The notes beneath the pieces were generated by a model. That model saw only the letters and a program-made list of their open reading frames with translations, did not search any database and was not told the DNA's origin. Shown here in pieces: positions 32,764 to 41,153 of a stretch of DNA of 42,067 nucleotides. Position 1 is the first letter of the stretch. Each line of letters opens with the position of its first letter. The position numbers and the translations under genes are program-made. The stretch is from Bacteroidota bacterium (GTDB lineage: Bacteria; Chloroflexota; Anaerolineae; Aggregatilineales; Phototrophicaceae), in NCBI GenBank assembly GCA_027492915.1, contig JAPUDW010000376.1:1-42067 (forward strand). The letters run 5' to 3'.

Positions 32764-32765
32764 TC

Positions 32766-32794
32766 TTGACACGTTCTCTCGCAGCGACTAGAAT
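32766..32794 (+). promoter_or_regulatory. Promoter of tRNA-Ala
   Basis: TTGACA (32766-32771) and TAGAAT (32789-32794) have the ideal 17-bp spacing. The expected start near 32801 is 10 nt before the tRNA 5' end. Confidence 0.85.
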
Positions 32795-32810
32795 GCGTGG
32801 TAGTTCGATT

Positions 32811-32883
32811 GGGCCCGTAGCGAAGTTGGGATCGCGCTACAATCGCACTGTAGAGGTCAAGGGTTCGAATCCCTTCGGGTCCA
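32811..32883 (+). tRNA. tRNA-Ala (anticodon CGC)
   Basis: A full cloverleaf of 73 nt is present: acceptor GGGCCCG/CGGGTCC, D arm GCGA/TCGC, anticodon arm CTACA/TGTAG with loop ATCGCAC, T arm AAGGG-TTCGAAT-CCCTT and discriminator A. The third acceptor pair is G3-U70, the main identity element of alanine tRNAs, agreeing with anticodon CGC (codon GCG). CCA is not encoded. Confidence 0.96.
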
Positions 32884-32889
32884 AATCAT

Positions 32890-32918
32890 AAAAAAGCACC
32901 TACTTTAGGTGCTTTTTT
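32890..32918 (+). terminator. Intrinsic terminator of tRNA-Ala
   Basis: AAAAAAGCACCTA-CTT-TAGGTGCTTTTTT is a 13-bp stem with its own T run. Confidence 0.92.
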
Positions 32919-33142
32919 GTTACGTGGTGAGGTTCGAATATCCTCTCCATTTGTAATTTGGGTTGTCCAACCAATTAAGCGTCAGGTTTGCTACCTACCG
33001 AGGATCATACACGAAAAAATGCTCCTATGATGTAGAGGCGCTTTTGTTGGCTCGAAATGTTCAGAGATTGTGTTGCAAGTAAGAGAGGCAATACCCTCCC
33101 AAAATCTATTTCGGGAGAGTATTTGGGGACTACTAGCAGATC

Positions 33143-35326
33143 TTAGCGTAGAAATTCCCGGAGTACATTTTCCGTCATCCGCGAAACATTATTCTGGTAG
33201 TTGTTATGCGACAGACTACCACACCATGCAATTGAACCGGTTGAAAAGATTGCGCCGCCATTTGGCATCTCGGCGAAAATAATTTCTGAACGCACATTCC
33301 AGTTTTCGCGGGTTGTCATGGGCAAGGTAACCCCGTTAAAGTCCTCGACAACCGGGAGAATATGCTCGTGATGACCAACCGAGGCTGCAACCACCAGAGT
33401 ATGTCGAGGTGTGCCAAGTGCCTTATCGGTACGGTCGATTTCATCACCCGCAGCACCACCCAGCACTAAGCCAAAGTTACCTATAGGCTCGTCGTCACCG
33501 ATACCTTCGAAAATAAATGAGGCTCGTGGGTTAAAACTGTCCGGTTGGCGCATGTATCCGGCTGCCCGCCCATCCCAGCCTTGAGCCGCGAATCCCACGC
33601 CCGTAAGTCGATTAGGCGCTCGCCCGCGGTGTCTCCACAGCCCACCAATTTCGCCCGTTGTACTATGATATTCTTCGCCCGGTATCGATTCCCACGCACG
33701 GGTACCCCCAATACCACGTCGAACTTCGACCATATGGGGACGATGAGGGTCAACACTGGTGATCCAATAGAAACCATTACCTCCCAAATACATCAAGCGC
33801 CCACCTTGTGCAAGGTAAGCCTCCAATGCATCCAACATCGGTGTCGTCCAGTATTCAGGGTGAGTTCCCGTAATAACTACCTTATAGGATTTGAGGAGTT
33901 CTAACCCATCAAAGTGGAGATCCTCGTCGGTAAATATATCATGTGGAATATTTTTAGTTTCCAGCCAATCAACCATGTATAAGTCGGCACCAAAGTGTCG
34001 TGGGCCACTCACTAAAGACCACATGTATCGAGGATGCATGTTGGGCATGGGACGCAAGCGTGAAGAATAACAACACCCACTGCCATCCGTATGAAAATCA
34101 TAGATGGACATGGCAAATTCAGGGTGTTCATCGAAGTAGGTCTCTAGCGGTTGGGAAAGTGGGCCACGCAGATTGCCATTTTCATCATACGAACGGTCTT
34201 TCGCGCGATAATTACCGTAGGCCAGATATGTCATGGTTGGTATTAAATAGGCAGCTTGTGCAGTAGGCTTACCAACATGCGGACGAACGTAGAAGGGAAT
34301 ATCGTTCACCAATGCACCTGAGTTAAGCCGTGCGGTATAAATGCCACTACGCCAGTGATCAGGAATAGTGAGTTCAAAATCGACTTCCCATCCCGCATCA
34401 TCGAGATCATCATCATGAAAGTGGATTGCCCCATATTCATGCGGTGCGAGACGGGGGTCAATTTCCCGCGCAGTCCAGTTGTATCCGATGACCGCACGCA
34501 TCGGCATGTTGACGATTTTTCCGTGCAGATTATGTTGGCCTATATCGGTTGCGACGGCTGAGGCATGGTTGAGCGAAAAATCCCAATTTGCGACAACGTT
34601 TCCGACGGTTTGAGGATCAGCACCTTGGCGCAGTTGGTCAACTTGAGCCGATGACAGCGTGTTTGCAAATACTCGCGGGTGGTCAATCTTGCCATTAAAC
34701 ACATCCAGGTATGGAGCAGAAGCGGCTATGTATAAGGGGGCGGCATTCATAACCGGAATAGGATCGTTTTGTTCAATGATGACGGGTTCTAGATCTGGCG
34801 TAGGGTAGGGCGTGACGGCGTATTGATATAGGGTCGCCTTATTTGTCAGCGCATCGTATGTTGCAGCCACAAAATACCACACACGGTTAAGGAGTGGGAT
34901 ACTCGATTGTAGTGCAGGTTCACCGTTGATACGAAAGCTAAGACAGCCATTTGTATCAAGATAGAGAGCAAATCCGTTTTCGCTACTCCCTTGAGCAAGA
35001 ATGGTTTGTTTTTTGCCCTGTTCGGGGAATGTTGGAAACACCCATGCTTGGATACTAAAGCTTGTTAGCGCATCAATGGCGGGATGTGCTGCGACTTCGA
35101 TATATGATCCGGCTTTTACAATCTGTTTGCGACCGCGTTGTTGTACCAACTGCGATGGGACAATAACATCTTCCTTTATACCGGGGCCGGCTGGATCACT
35201 GTTCGCATGAATGAGCCGCACAATCGATACATCGTAATGTGGTTCATCCGTGCTAACCATGAAGCGAATGGTTTGACCGGTGGCAACACTCCACCGGTCA
35301 GGATAGCCAATGAGTTCTTTTTCCAT
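33143..35326 (-). CDS. N,N-dimethylformamidase-like large-subunit protein with LamG domain
   Basis: The 727-residue protein has an N-terminal beta region (1-60, GYPDRWSVATGQTIRFMVST), a LamG/concanavalin-like domain (~70-235; FSIQAWVFPTFPEQGKKQ, then LYLDTNGCLSFRI and FNGKIDHPRVF), and a catalytic part (~275-727) of the N,N-dimethylformamidase beta-subunit type. Typical blocks are IPTMTYLAYGNYR (362-374), VITGTHPEYWTTPMLDALEA (484-503), YLGGNGFYWIT and AWESIPGEEYHSTTGEIGGL. The characterised enzyme uses a mononuclear iron held by two Tyr and one Glu; Y367/Y370, Y502 and E546/E551/E552 are candidates here. No signal peptide and no gene for the ~15-kDa small subunit were seen, so real substrate is probably not dimethylformamide but another amide or amino-sugar-like compound. 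It starts 12 nt after the glycosidase stop, with TAGGAT upstream: same operon. Confidence 0.85.
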   Translation of the reverse strand: MEKELIGYPDRWSVATGQTIRFMVSTDEPHYDVSIVRLIHANSDPAGPGIKEDVIVPSQLVQQRGRKQIVKAGSYIEVAAHPAIDALTSFSIQAWVFPTFPEQGKKQTILAQGSSENGFALYLDTNGCLSFRINGEPALQSSIPLLNRVWYFVAATYDALTNKATLYQYAVTPYPTPDLEPVIIEQNDPIPVMNAAPLYIAASAPYLDVFNGKIDHPRVFANTLSSAQVDQLRQGADPQTVGNVVANWDFSLNHASAVATDIGQHNLHGKIVNMPMRAVIGYNWTAREIDPRLAPHEYGAIHFHDDDLDDAGWEVDFELTIPDHWRSGIYTARLNSGALVNDIPFYVRPHVGKPTAQAAYLIPTMTYLAYGNYRAKDRSYDENGNLRGPLSQPLETYFDEHPEFAMSIYDFHTDGSGCCYSSRLRPMPNMHPRYMWSLVSGPRHFGADLYMVDWLETKNIPHDIFTDEDLHFDGLELLKSYKVVITGTHPEYWTTPMLDALEAYLAQGGRLMYLGGNGFYWITSVDPHRPHMVEVRRGIGGTRAWESIPGEEYHSTTGEIGGLWRHRGRAPNRLTGVGFAAQGWDGRAAGYMRQPDSFNPRASFIFEGIGDDEPIGNFGLVLGGAAGDEIDRTDKALGTPRHTLVVAASVGHHEHILPVVEDFNGVTLPMTTRENWNVRSEIIFAEMPNGGAIFSTGSIAWCGSLSHNNYQNNVSRMTENVLREFLR

Positions 35327-35338
35327 GTTATATCCTAT

Positions 35339-37432
35339 CTATGCCTGTTGACCGGCAATGATAGCGGCAGCAGTATGGGGCGGCAGTGTGAAACTCGATG
35401 TGAGCGAGACCGATTGTTGTCCGGCAAATGGTTGACACAAAATAGCGGTGGTGTACTTTTGGTCGTCAAATTGAATGGAATAGGTTTGTTCATCATCAGT
35501 TGCATTCCAGACGACCGAACCCACGCCTTCTGGTGACTCAAATACACTGTAGCGTACATTTCCTGTGACCTTTGCGCCTAGTGTATCTGTGAAGATGCCA
35601 TTCATCAGGTAATTTGAATGGCTTCGACGAATATTGACGATCTCTTTCATGTAATCCATAAGTTCCGGGCAGGATAGAATCGTTTTCTTTAGACCTTCGA
35701 TTTCAATATCCATGCCCATGCCCAACATCATGCTTTTGTTAACCTGATGATAGCCGTAAGCACTGACAGCACAATTCTCTTTCATTTCAGGGAAGGTATA
35801 GCGGTAAACTTCGTTGCCGTTTTCACCCCGATAGCGTGAATATGGCAGGTCTAGATATTGGCACAGCCAATCACCGTATTCCTCGCCGCAGAGCAAGAAT
35901 TCAGGATTTACTGCCCGTATTTCCGCGCGGAGCCAAGCTAATCTCTCGTTTAATTTCAGGGATTGACGAGTACCGGGTTTATGCCCATGATGCGATGAAT
36001 AACAAATGCCTGCTTCGGCATGAATTGTATCCAACTGAATACCATCGAGGCCGAGTTCCATGAGTTTGAAAATTTCATCACGGAAACCAATCCACCACTC
36101 ATCGCAGTAGGGGCAAATACGCGCCCATACAGGGCCGGTAGCTTCGTAGTGCTGCATACGCACCATGTGGGCTTCGATTGTCGTTTTCCACCAGATTTCT
36201 GGTCGAGCATTTCCGAAGCGATCTGTAATTGCCCAAGTCTTGAAATGTTCATATTCGGGCAGTTCAATATTGATGGCAGATTGACGGTGGGTAAACACCA
36301 TGACTTTCATACCGCGTGCATGAAGTTCGTCACACATGCGTTTGAAGCCTTCTGGCCCACCCAAATCAATGGCCGGTGAAATATCGACATCAGAGCCTTC
36401 GCAGCCGATATTGGTGTGCCCGTACACCATTAAGGTATCAACGCCGCATCTTTCTTGGGCTTCGATCATTACGTCGATATATTGCTCAAAGTTAAAATAA
36501 ACTTCGTCGAGATAGGTTTTACCGACAATATGATGCCAACCCACATAGTCTTTCAGCCATTCCGGACGTTCTTCAGGGAACTTCATCCACGTATTCGCCC
36601 AAGCACGATAATGTTTGGCGGCAACATGCCAGTCACCCGTGTGGGGCCAAAACACGGATGGCGCACCCTCCCAAGTATCACCGGGGTCGATGGCGGTCAG
36701 TTTGCCAATCATTATTTTCAGCCAACGCGGGGTATTGGGTGGGAAAATGGAAGGCTCTTTGAGACCCATACCGCTGGTGTCATATTCAGCCGGATGTTTG
36801 TCTAAGCGGAAAACCGTGGTAAGCAGCGATTTATCATCAGAAGAGATATAAAGACCTTCGGTCGCGGAGTATAGATCAATCCACTGCATCTGGTTATTCG
36901 GGTAATAGTATTGCCCTACTTCGCCTTCAACGCCGAATTGATACTCTGCATTGGGTAATCCGTTATGCAAAATATCGTGTTCAATCGTGCGACTCTTGGC
37001 AAAATGAACAATTTGCTTATTACCATTTTCTTCAAAACCTTCAAAGCCACCGAGGATTGGGTACCATGCTTCGCGAACGCGATGGGTGTGATTATTCGTA
37101 ACTTTGAGGTCAAAACGCACTTCTTCTCCCTCAAGATAGGCTGTAAAGTCAACTTGAATATCGTAAGTCCCTTTACGACCAACAAGGTCTTTATAAGAAA
37201 AAACGATACGGTCAGCGCTTTGCTGGATATTGACCGGCGTTTGCTCACGACCGGCAAGATAGTAGACGGGATAGCTGTCCGTTAGAACGAGTAACTTCCA
37301 ATTGTCTTCCAAACCGGCAACGGTTAAAAATGAGCGCTTTGTAATTTTGCTTGTTAATTCAGTAATTCGACCTGCTGCGTCGAATACGACCTTCAATGAT
37401 TCATTTTCAAGTACAAATGGCGGTGCAATCAC
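35339..37432 (-). CDS. Putative glycoside hydrolase (DUF6259-like, TIM barrel)
   Basis: The start is GTG at 37432, 7 nt after AGGAGA. The 697-residue protein has an N-terminal beta-sandwich (~1-260, LENESLKVVFDAAGRITELT), as in GH36/GH-D-type enzymes, and a TIM barrel (~290-600). In the barrel, GLDGIQLDTIHAE (461-473) places D468 at the end of a strand as likely nucleophile, and FLLCGEEYGDW offers E517/E518 as acid/base. Earlier strands are CGVDTLMVYGHTNIG and GMKVMVFTHRQSA. A C-terminal beta domain ends in TLPPHTAAAIIAG. There is no signal peptide, so it should act on an imported glycoside. It is the middle gene between the IclR regulator and the amidase-like gene. Confidence 0.72.
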   Translation of the reverse strand: MIAPPFVLENESLKVVFDAAGRITELTSKITKRSFLTVAGLEDNWKLLVLTDSYPVYYLAGREQTPVNIQQSADRIVFSYKDLVGRKGTYDIQVDFTAYLEGEEVRFDLKVTNNHTHRVREAWYPILGGFEGFEENGNKQIVHFAKSRTIEHDILHNGLPNAEYQFGVEGEVGQYYYPNNQMQWIDLYSATEGLYISSDDKSLLTTVFRLDKHPAEYDTSGMGLKEPSIFPPNTPRWLKIMIGKLTAIDPGDTWEGAPSVFWPHTGDWHVAAKHYRAWANTWMKFPEERPEWLKDYVGWHHIVGKTYLDEVYFNFEQYIDVMIEAQERCGVDTLMVYGHTNIGCEGSDVDISPAIDLGGPEGFKRMCDELHARGMKVMVFTHRQSAINIELPEYEHFKTWAITDRFGNARPEIWWKTTIEAHMVRMQHYEATGPVWARICPYCDEWWIGFRDEIFKLMELGLDGIQLDTIHAEAGICYSSHHGHKPGTRQSLKLNERLAWLRAEIRAVNPEFLLCGEEYGDWLCQYLDLPYSRYRGENGNEVYRYTFPEMKENCAVSAYGYHQVNKSMMLGMGMDIEIEGLKKTILSCPELMDYMKEIVNIRRSHSNYLMNGIFTDTLGAKVTGNVRYSVFESPEGVGSVVWNATDDEQTYSIQFDDQKYTTAILCQPFAGQQSVSLTSSFTLPPHTAAAIIAGQQA

Positions 37433-37499
37433 TCGATTTCTCCTATGTTGGTATGATGGTAGGTTCTAATATTTGTTGTTGTTTAATTTGTAAAAGACC

Positions 37500-38303
37500 T
37501 TATTGCCGATAACCTAAGCGTTGTGAAATTGTTTGTGTCCCCTCAACAAGCTCCTCACCAATGAGTTCGACTTTTGCGCCAAAAATACGATCCGCAAGCC
37601 CCGACACGCTGATTGCTGCAATCGGCGTACCATGATGGTTAAAGATAGGTGCGGCTACACAGCGCACACTGAGTTCGTTTTCAATATCGTCAATGGCATA
37701 CCCCATATCATTGACTCGTTGGAGTTCAGCACGCAGTTTTTCGAGGCTGGTAATCGTTGCCGGTGTTCGCGGTGGAAGCCCATGTTGTTTAACGATATTG
37801 TCAACTGCGGCTGTGGGGGAGTTTGCCAGAATCGCTTTCCCAATCGCCGTTGAATGGGCGAAGTCGTGCTGCCCCGGTCGTGCTGCCATTCGTATGGAGT
37901 GTGTGCCTTCCAAAATTTCGAGATAAACAACTTTGCCACCTTCCAAAATAGCGAGGTTTACGGTTTCGCCATAGGCGTCAACGAGCTTTCGCATGAAAGG
38001 CAGCGCTATTTCGTAAACCGTGAATTGGCTAGTCACTACTCGCCCTAATTCAATGAGCTTTAAGCCAAGGCTGTATTCATCACCATTAGAGGAACGTTGT
38101 ACATAACCACGCGCTTCCAGTGTGACAAGATACCGAAAGACTGAACTTTTTGGCTGACCTAGTTCCTGGCACAGCTCCGTTAGACTCATAGAGCCACGAA
38201 TAGCCAGCAAATCAAGCACATCCAGCGCCTTCGCCAATACAAGAACCTTATAGCGTGAGTCGTTGTTAGTTGATGACATGTTGGATAGTATATTCCGTTT
38301 CAT
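37500..38303 (-). CDS. IclR-family transcriptional regulator
   Basis: The protein has 267 residues from ATG 38303; M9 (38279) is an alternative. The winged helix (~22-80) reads KALDVLDLLAIRGSMSLTEL, then CQELGQPKSSVFRYLVTLEA. The ligand-binding domain (~95-265) has AYGETVNLAILEGGKVVYLE, the HSTAIGKAILANSP loop and FNHHGTPIAAISVSGLADRI near the end. IclR proteins usually repress catabolic operons and respond to a small metabolite. A perfect palindrome covers its own start codon and two related sites lie at the divergent importer promoter, so self-control and control of both operons are likely. The glycosidase gene follows 67 nt downstream. Confidence 0.92.
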   Translation of the reverse strand: MKRNILSNMSSTNNDSRYKVLVLAKALDVLDLLAIRGSMSLTELCQELGQPKSSVFRYLVTLEARGYVQRSSNGDEYSLGLKLIELGRVVTSQFTVYEIALPFMRKLVDAYGETVNLAILEGGKVVYLEILEGTHSIRMAARPGQHDFAHSTAIGKAILANSPTAAVDNIVKQHGLPPRTPATITSLEKLRAELQRVNDMGYAIDDIENELSVRCVAAPIFNHHGTPIAAISVSGLADRIFGAKVELIGEELVEGTQTISQRLGYRQ

Positions 38304-38313
38304 TGTATGAAAC
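38297..38313. promoter_or_regulatory. Candidate IclR operator O1
   Basis: GTTTCAT-TGT-ATGAAAC is a perfect 17-bp inverted repeat spanning the iclR start codon. Confidence 0.6.
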
Positions 38314-38335
38314 TATGTTTTAGTTTTACAAGAAC

Positions 38336-38364
38336 ATACTATGGGTTTTCGGTTAATATGTCAA
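38336..38364 (-). promoter_or_regulatory. Predicted iclR operon promoter
   Basis: On the minus strand, TTGACA (38364-38359) and TAGTAT (38341-38336) have a 17-bp spacer. Transcription would start near 38329, upstream of operator O1. Confidence 0.75.
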
Positions 38365-38401
38365 GTAAAACAACCATTTTCCGACATAATATTGAAATTG
38401 G

Positions 38402-38430
38402 TTGACAATATCACTGAATCTGGCTACGAT
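38402..38430 (+). promoter_or_regulatory. Predicted importer operon promoter
   Basis: TTGACA (38402-38407) and TACGAT (38425-38430) are 17 bp apart. The expected start near 38437 lies inside candidate operator O2. Confidence 0.75.
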
Positions 38431-38432
38431 TT

Positions 38433-38469
38433 GTTTCTATAAATAAAACCGTGTTTTATTCAGTGAAAT
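38433..38469. promoter_or_regulatory. Candidate IclR operators O2 and O3
   Basis: O2 (38433-38449) is GTTTCTATAAATAAAAC, sharing GTTTC and the AAAC end with O1. O3 (38453-38469) is GTTTTATTCAGTGAAAT, sharing GTTT, the central A-T pairs and TGAAA. The two are exactly 20 bp apart, so they would be on the same face of the helix. Confidence 0.45.
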
Positions 38470-38510
38470 ATATCGGATTACTACATTCAGTTAGTTCTAG
38501 GAGATTTGCA

Positions 38511-40100
38511 ATGAAACATTCACTTAGTCGGCGCGATTTTTTGAAGTTTTCAGGTATTACAGCGGCTGGCATCATGCTGCCAGTCAACTATTCGTTGTCA
38601 CGCCGTACCGCTGCATCAATAGCGGCAGCGCAAACAGGCAGCGCAATTGTTACGGCGATTGGTACCGAACCACAGGGGCTTGACACCTGTAATCCGTGGG
38701 GTTTAGGTAGTGCGCTTTGGGGCATTCTCAACCTGTCCTACGATTTATGGTGGGATTTTGACCGTTCGGGAAATGTTCAGGCTCTTGCCGCTACGGATTG
38801 GACACGACCGGATGAAACAACGGTTGTTTTCAATATTCGCCCCGGCATTCGTTATCATGGCAGCGGTAATGAATTGGTTGCAGAGGATGTTGTTTGGAGC
38901 TATGAGCGCCAAATTGATCCGAATCTGGGCTGCACGGGAGCAAGCCTGTTCGCACAGCATGTTGAATCCATCACCGCGACAGGCACACATGAATTCACGG
39001 TTAAACTAAAGACCGCCAATTTGCTTTTCACCCGTATCCCCCTGCCGCCGATCATTGATCCTGCGTATTTCGAAACTTTTGCAGGGACGCTTTTAACGCA
39101 GCAAGAGGCAGGTACCGGCCCTTGGATCCTCGATCAATGGGAAACTGAAAACTACATTTCATTTCGCCGTAACCCGGATTACTGGGGCAAACTGCCTGAA
39201 TTTGAGGAATTCCGCTTCCAGATCATGCCGGAAGAACGTTCCACAGTCGCGGCTATTCGCGCGGGTCAATTGAATTTCCTACCTATTTCACGTATTGAAA
39301 ACTTCTTGCAATTGCAAGGCGAAGCGAACATTACTACATGGGCGCGTCCGTCTCTGGAGTATCGCCGATTAAATGTGAACCACTTCCGTGATACGTTTAA
39401 AGATCCGCAAGTTGCTGAAGCACTGCGGTATGGTCTTAACCGTCAACAATTTGTTGACACCATGACTCAAGGATATGGGCAGATATCCGGTCCTGTATCA
39501 CCAGCCGTAAGCAAGTACGCCTTGTCGCCGGAAGAGTTAGAAGAACTTCAACCGTTTGATCCAGAACGCGCTCGGACACTTTTGAGCAATGCTGGTTACG
39601 ATCAAACCGACAATCGCCTGCGCCTAGAATTGCTAAGCATCGCAGGGTTCAAGGATTTCACTGATGTTGCCCAGATCGTGCAGGCCAATTTGCGCGATAT
39701 CGGTGCTGATGTTGAAATTCGCATTCAGGAAGTTGGTGTTTGGGTTGATGCGCGTGTTACAGGCAAGGATTATGATTTAAGTGTCAACGATTTGAGTATG
39801 AAGTTCGAGCCTGACTTTACCTTCTATCGGTCTGACCAAGCCGAACAAGGCTATACGGGCGGCGGCGACCCTGAACTCGACAAACTGATTGATGCTGCGA
39901 ATGTCGAACAGGATGACGAGGCGCGTGTTGAATATGTTAAGAGCATTCAACGGCTGCTCATCGAAAAAGATCGGGAGTTGTATTTGTACTCCCCGCCGGC
40001 ATTTGAAGCCGCCTCCAATGATATTGTGGGCTATACACCGTGGCCGGGCAGCGTTAATCTTCGTATTTTCGATCAAGAAGAAGTTACGATTACAACCTAG
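38511..40100 (+). CDS. Peptide/nickel-type ABC transporter substrate-binding protein, Tat-exported
   Basis: Start at ATG 38511 with GGAG 7 nt upstream; an upstream in-frame ATG at 38451 lies within candidate operator O2/O3 and is rejected. The 529-residue protein has a twin-arginine signal (SRRDFLKFSGITAAGIML) and no lipobox. Family 5 binding-protein features follow: IVTAIGTEPQGLDTCNPWGL, VVFNIRPGIRYHGSGNELVA-type text (split as VVFNIRPGIRYHGSG and NELVAEDVVWSYER), GTGPWILDQWETENYISFRR NPDYWG in two parts, and ALRYGLNRQQFVD. It binds an oligopeptide or another organic solute outside the membrane. The ligand is probably the substrate of the divergent glycosidase/amidase operon. Confidence 0.9.
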   Translation: MKHSLSRRDFLKFSGITAAGIMLPVNYSLSRRTAASIAAAQTGSAIVTAIGTEPQGLDTCNPWGLGSALWGILNLSYDLWWDFDRSGNVQALAATDWTRPDETTVVFNIRPGIRYHGSGNELVAEDVVWSYERQIDPNLGCTGASLFAQHVESITATGTHEFTVKLKTANLLFTRIPLPPIIDPAYFETFAGTLLTQQEAGTGPWILDQWETENYISFRRNPDYWGKLPEFEEFRFQIMPEERSTVAAIRAGQLNFLPISRIENFLQLQGEANITTWARPSLEYRRLNVNHFRDTFKDPQVAEALRYGLNRQQFVDTMTQGYGQISGPVSPAVSKYALSPEELEELQPFDPERARTLLSNAGYDQTDNRLRLELLSIAGFKDFTDVAQIVQANLRDIGADVEIRIQEVGVWVDARVTGKDYDLSVNDLSMKFEPDFTFYRSDQAEQGYTGGGDPELDKLIDAANVEQDDEARVEYVKSIQRLLIEKDRELYLYSPPAFEAASNDIVGYTPWPGSVNLRIFDQEEVTITT

Positions 40101-40122
40101 TTGCTTGCCGGGTTCTCTAGGG

Positions 40123-40152
40123 GATACCTATGCTGCTACTAGCATAGGTATC
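40123..40152 (+). other. Strong intercistronic hairpin after the binding-protein gene
   Basis: GATACCTATGCT-GCTACT-AGCATAGGTATC is a perfect 12-bp stem without a U run. It probably protects the upstream mRNA end and keeps binding protein above permease levels. Confidence 0.7.
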
Positions 40153-40189
40153 TCATCAATCGTTATGTAGGTTACAGGTTGAGTACAGT

Positions 40190-41140
40190 GTGAATAAATA
40201 TATTGCAAGACGGTTATTGCAGGCCGTTCCGACCGTGCTGCTCGCAACGTTCTTCATCTTCATGATGGTTAATGCGGTTCGAGGTGACGCACTCGATATT
40301 TACTTTGGATTGTCTGAGGATCGAACACCGGAGGCAGAGGCTGCCTTACAAGCAAGGCTTGGGATAGACCAACCGCTTCCTATTCAATATTTGAGTTGGC
40401 TAGCGCGGGCTGCCACCGGGGATTTAGGAACATCATGGCGCTACAACAAGCCCGTGTTGGATTTAATCCTTGAACGGCTGCTGCTTTCGGTTGAGCTTTC
40501 GCTAGTTGCTTCTGTAATCAGTATATTTTTCAGTTCGCTGCTCGGCGTATTTCTTGCGACCCGTCAAAATAGCAAGATCGACCAAGTTATTCGCTTCATC
40601 AGTTTGATTTTCATATCAGCCCCGTTGTATTGGGTTGCGCTGGCGATTATCGTTTTCCTGTCCACCAATTTTCGTTGGATACCGCCCATACGGTATGTCA
40701 GTATTACCCAAGACTTTTGGACTCATTTACAGATTATTGCTATTCCGGCTACGTTGTGGGGCTTTTTATCAATCCCGTCGTTTAGCCGCTTTGTACGAAA
40801 TTCAGTACTCGACATTCTGAATCAGGATTATGTACGTACAGCGAAAGCCAAAGGGTTATCGACTCGACGTATCCTCTTTGTACACGTTCTGAAAAATGCG
40901 AGCGGCCCCTTGATTACGGTAATCGGCTTAAGCCTTGCCGGTGCGGCGGGTGGTACGTTACTTATGGAAGTCGTTTTCAGTTTACCCGGCATGGGGCGCT
41001 TACTGCTGAGTGCTATTTATCAGCGTGATATTCCCATGATATTAGGGATCAGTGTCTTTATCTCGACCTTCTTCGTTATTGTCAATTTGGTGATTGATCT
41101 GTGTTATGCATGGCTCGATCCACGAATTCATTATTCCTAG
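40190..41140 (+). CDS. Peptide-type ABC transporter permease (DppB-like)
   Basis: The 316-residue protein begins with a GTG (MNKYIARRLLQAVPTVLLAT), the standard DppB opening of one helix followed by a long outer segment (RLGIDQPLPIQYLSWLARA, then GDLGTSWRYNKPV). Five further helices carry the EAA loop near 205-225 (DYVRTAKAKGLSTRRILFVH). It ends NLVIDLCYAWLDPRIHYS, typical of the family. The ribosome site is weak (AGG 11 nt upstream). It pairs with the downstream permease to form the channel. Confidence 0.93.
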   Translation: MNKYIARRLLQAVPTVLLATFFIFMMVNAVRGDALDIYFGLSEDRTPEAEAALQARLGIDQPLPIQYLSWLARAATGDLGTSWRYNKPVLDLILERLLLSVELSLVASVISIFFSSLLGVFLATRQNSKIDQVIRFISLIFISAPLYWVALAIIVFLSTNFRWIPPIRYVSITQDFWTHLQIIAIPATLWGFLSIPSFSRFVRNSVLDILNQDYVRTAKAKGLSTRRILFVHVLKNASGPLITVIGLSLAGAAGGTLLMEVVFSLPGMGRLLLSAIYQRDIPMILGISVFISTFFVIVNLVIDLCYAWLDPRIHYS

Positions 41141-41153
41141 GAGGGTTCAACGC

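Noticed and set aside
33070..33123. AATACCCTCCC/GGGAGAGTATT inverted repeat (33090-33123) as a terminator for the amidase gene
   Set aside because: The stem has a mismatch and neither strand has a U run, so termination is not supported.
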